The notes under the pieces are model-generated. The model made no database searches. It worked only from the letters and a program-made list of their open reading frames with translations, and had not been told where the DNA came from. From Alphaproteobacteria bacterium (lineage in GTDB: Bacteria; Pseudomonadota; Alphaproteobacteria; Micavibrionales; UBA2020), in assembly GCA_023136145.1 (NCBI GenBank), contig JAGLRU010000038.1:1-7479 (forward strand): a DNA stretch of 7,479 bases, written 5' to 3'. Shown piece by piece: positions 6,480 through 7,479 of this stretch. A program made the position numbers and the translations under genes. Each line of letters begins with the position of its first letter. Position 1 is the first letter of the stretch.

Positions 6480-6908
6480 ATGGATAGCAAATTTAAAAAT
6501 TTAAGAAAACTTGCTTTCTTATTGGGGTTATATGCCTTTATTGGTCTGATAATCGGACAATTTCTCGCCATGCCTTTTCTTATGCTCTCGCGAGGTGATC
6601 CCGGTATTTCAGAAATATCCGGAAACATCATCTTTGGAAGAATGGCGATGTTTATTTATCCTTTCTGTGCAGCTATTGGATTTTTTGTAGGCGTTCATCT
6701 AGCACAAAAAAAGAAAGTAGAAACTCCTTGGTTTCTTGTTTGCTTGTTATTTGCTTTATCAGTGCTTATTTTTTATCCAGAGTCGCAGAGAGAATATTAT
6801 GATTTAACAGCTTATCGTGATGCCGTTGTTTCTTTTTTGGGGTATTTATCAGGCGCAGGAATTTGTATGCCTTTCTTCCTCATAAAAAGAAAGAAAGAAA
6901 ACATTTAA
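6480..6908 (+). CDS. Hypothetical four-helix membrane protein
   Basis: I do not recognise this gene. The start at 6480 (MDSKFKN) gives 142 residues. An in-frame ATG at 6450 would add ten basic residues, but it lies only about 13 bases after the predicted transcription start and has no ribosome site. AGGG lies close before 6480 (2 bases) and GAG 9 bases before it. Numbering from 6480, hydrophobic stretches are at about 10-36, 52-74, 84-100 and 115-136. They are separated by a short loop with RGDPGIS, a KKK turn (about 77-80) and a charged loop with ESQREYYDLTAYRD. The C terminus is basic (KRKKENI). Codons are much more AT-rich than in mutS, suggesting a fast-evolving or acquired gene. miaB starts 11 bases after its stop, so the two are likely co-transcribed. 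Confidence 0.7.
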   Translation: MDSKFKNLRKLAFLLGLYAFIGLIIGQFLAMPFLMLSRGDPGISEISGNIIFGRMAMFIYPFCAAIGFFVGVHLAQKKKVETPWFLVCLLFALSVLIFYPESQREYYDLTAYRDAVVSFLGYLSGAGICMPFFLIKRKKENI

Positions 6909-6919
6909 GAATAGAAACT

Positions 6920-7479
6920 ATGGAAGATATAAAAAAACTCTTTATAAAGACTTGGGGCTGTCAGATGAATACCTACGACAGCAAAAGGATGGTCGATATT
7001 CTGACTCCGCTTGGCTATACAACTGTCGAGAAACCAGACGATGCTGATCTGATAATCCTGAATACCTGCCATATCCGCGAAAAAGCCACTGAAAAGCTAT
7101 TTTCTGATCTTGGACGTTTGCGCGAACACAAAGAATCCAGAAACGCGAAAGGTAAAAAAACCCTGATCGCCGTTGCGGGATGCGTAGCACAAGCAGAAGG
7201 CGATATCATTCTGCAACGCGCCAAATATGTCGATATGGTGTTCGGTCCGCAAATCTATCACTTGCTGCCGGAAATGATTCTGAAAGCTTCCGGTGATCGC
7301 CGCGTGGTAAACACGGATTTTCCCACAGAATCAAAATTCGATTTTCTGCCAGAAGCATCCTCCGCGCAAGGCTCTTCCGCGCTTCTTTCCGTGCAGGAAG
7401 GTTGCGACAATTTTTGCGCCTTCTGCGTTGTCCCCTATACGCGAGGTGCGGAATTCTCACGCCCTCCAATGCAAGTGCT
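6920..7479 (+). CDS. miaB: tRNA-2-methylthio-N6-dimethylallyladenosine synthase, N-terminal part (runs off right edge)
   Basis: MiaB is a radical-SAM methylthiotransferase that converts i6A37 to ms2i6A37 in tRNAs reading codons that start with U. The N-terminal UPF0004 domain has its three iron-sulfur cysteines at C14 (TWGCQMN), C50 (ILNTC) and C88 (VAGCVAQ). The radical-SAM cluster is C162, C166 and C169 in GCDNFCAFC, followed by VVPYTRGAEFSRP, which closely matches E. coli MiaB and separates it from RimO and MtaB. The rest of the radical-SAM domain and the TRAM domain lie beyond the window. The start ATG at 6920 lies 11 bases after the upstream gene, with only a weak purine-rich site before it. 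Confidence 0.95.
   Translation, partial: MEDIKKLFIKTWGCQMNTYDSKRMVDILTPLGYTTVEKPDDADLIILNTCHIREKATEKLFSDLGRLREHKESRNAKGKKTLIAVAGCVAQAEGDIILQRAKYVDMVFGPQIYHLLPEMILKASGDRRVVNTDFPTESKFDFLPEASSAQGSSALLSVQEGCDNFCAFCVVPYTRGAEFSRPPMQV

Noticed and set aside
7206..7469. 87-codon reverse ORF near the right edge
   Set aside because: Antisense to miaB, whose radical-SAM cysteine motif lies in the forward frame.

Overview
The window looks like a housekeeping stretch of a proteobacterial chromosome, most probably alphaproteobacterial. The evidence is a short (246-residue) phosphatidylserine decarboxylase overlapping pssA, with leuA downstream on the same strand, and a long MutS (893 residues). This placement is inferred from gene content and order; no 16S or protein search was possible. 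Base composition is moderate: mutS is visibly richer in G+C than the AT-rich spacers and the small membrane-protein gene near the right end.

The left half (1-2794) reads leftward. Two tRNA genes, tRNA-Lys(TTT) and tRNA-Asp(GTC), each have a recognisable promoter. They are followed by psd and pssA (ATGA overlap), which make phosphatidylethanolamine, and then by the 5' part of leuA, which runs off the left edge. The roughly 300-base gap between pssA and leuA is not empty. It holds a sigma70-type promoter, a 17-codon leader peptide with five Leu codons, a set of mutually exclusive hairpins and an intrinsic terminator. Together these form a complete leucine-responsive transcription attenuator, too small to be picked up by ordinary ORF calling.

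The right half (2871-7479) reads rightward. A membrane methyltransferase of the ICMT/PEMT type overlaps mutS by ATGA. After mutS comes a short spacer with weak hairpins. Next is a promoter whose -10 box sits at the centre of a perfect 8-bp inverted repeat, an unrecognised four-helix membrane protein, and 11 bases later miaB, which is cut by the right edge.

Functionally the window combines phospholipid head-group synthesis (pssA, psd, possibly the methyltransferase), leucine biosynthesis under attenuation, mismatch repair (mutS) and tRNA supply and modification (two tRNAs, miaB). No mobile element, CRISPR array, phage gene or defence system is visible. The most informative non-standard content is regulatory: the leu attenuator, the operator-like repeat before the small membrane gene, and a near-perfect 20-bp palindrome upstream of psd.
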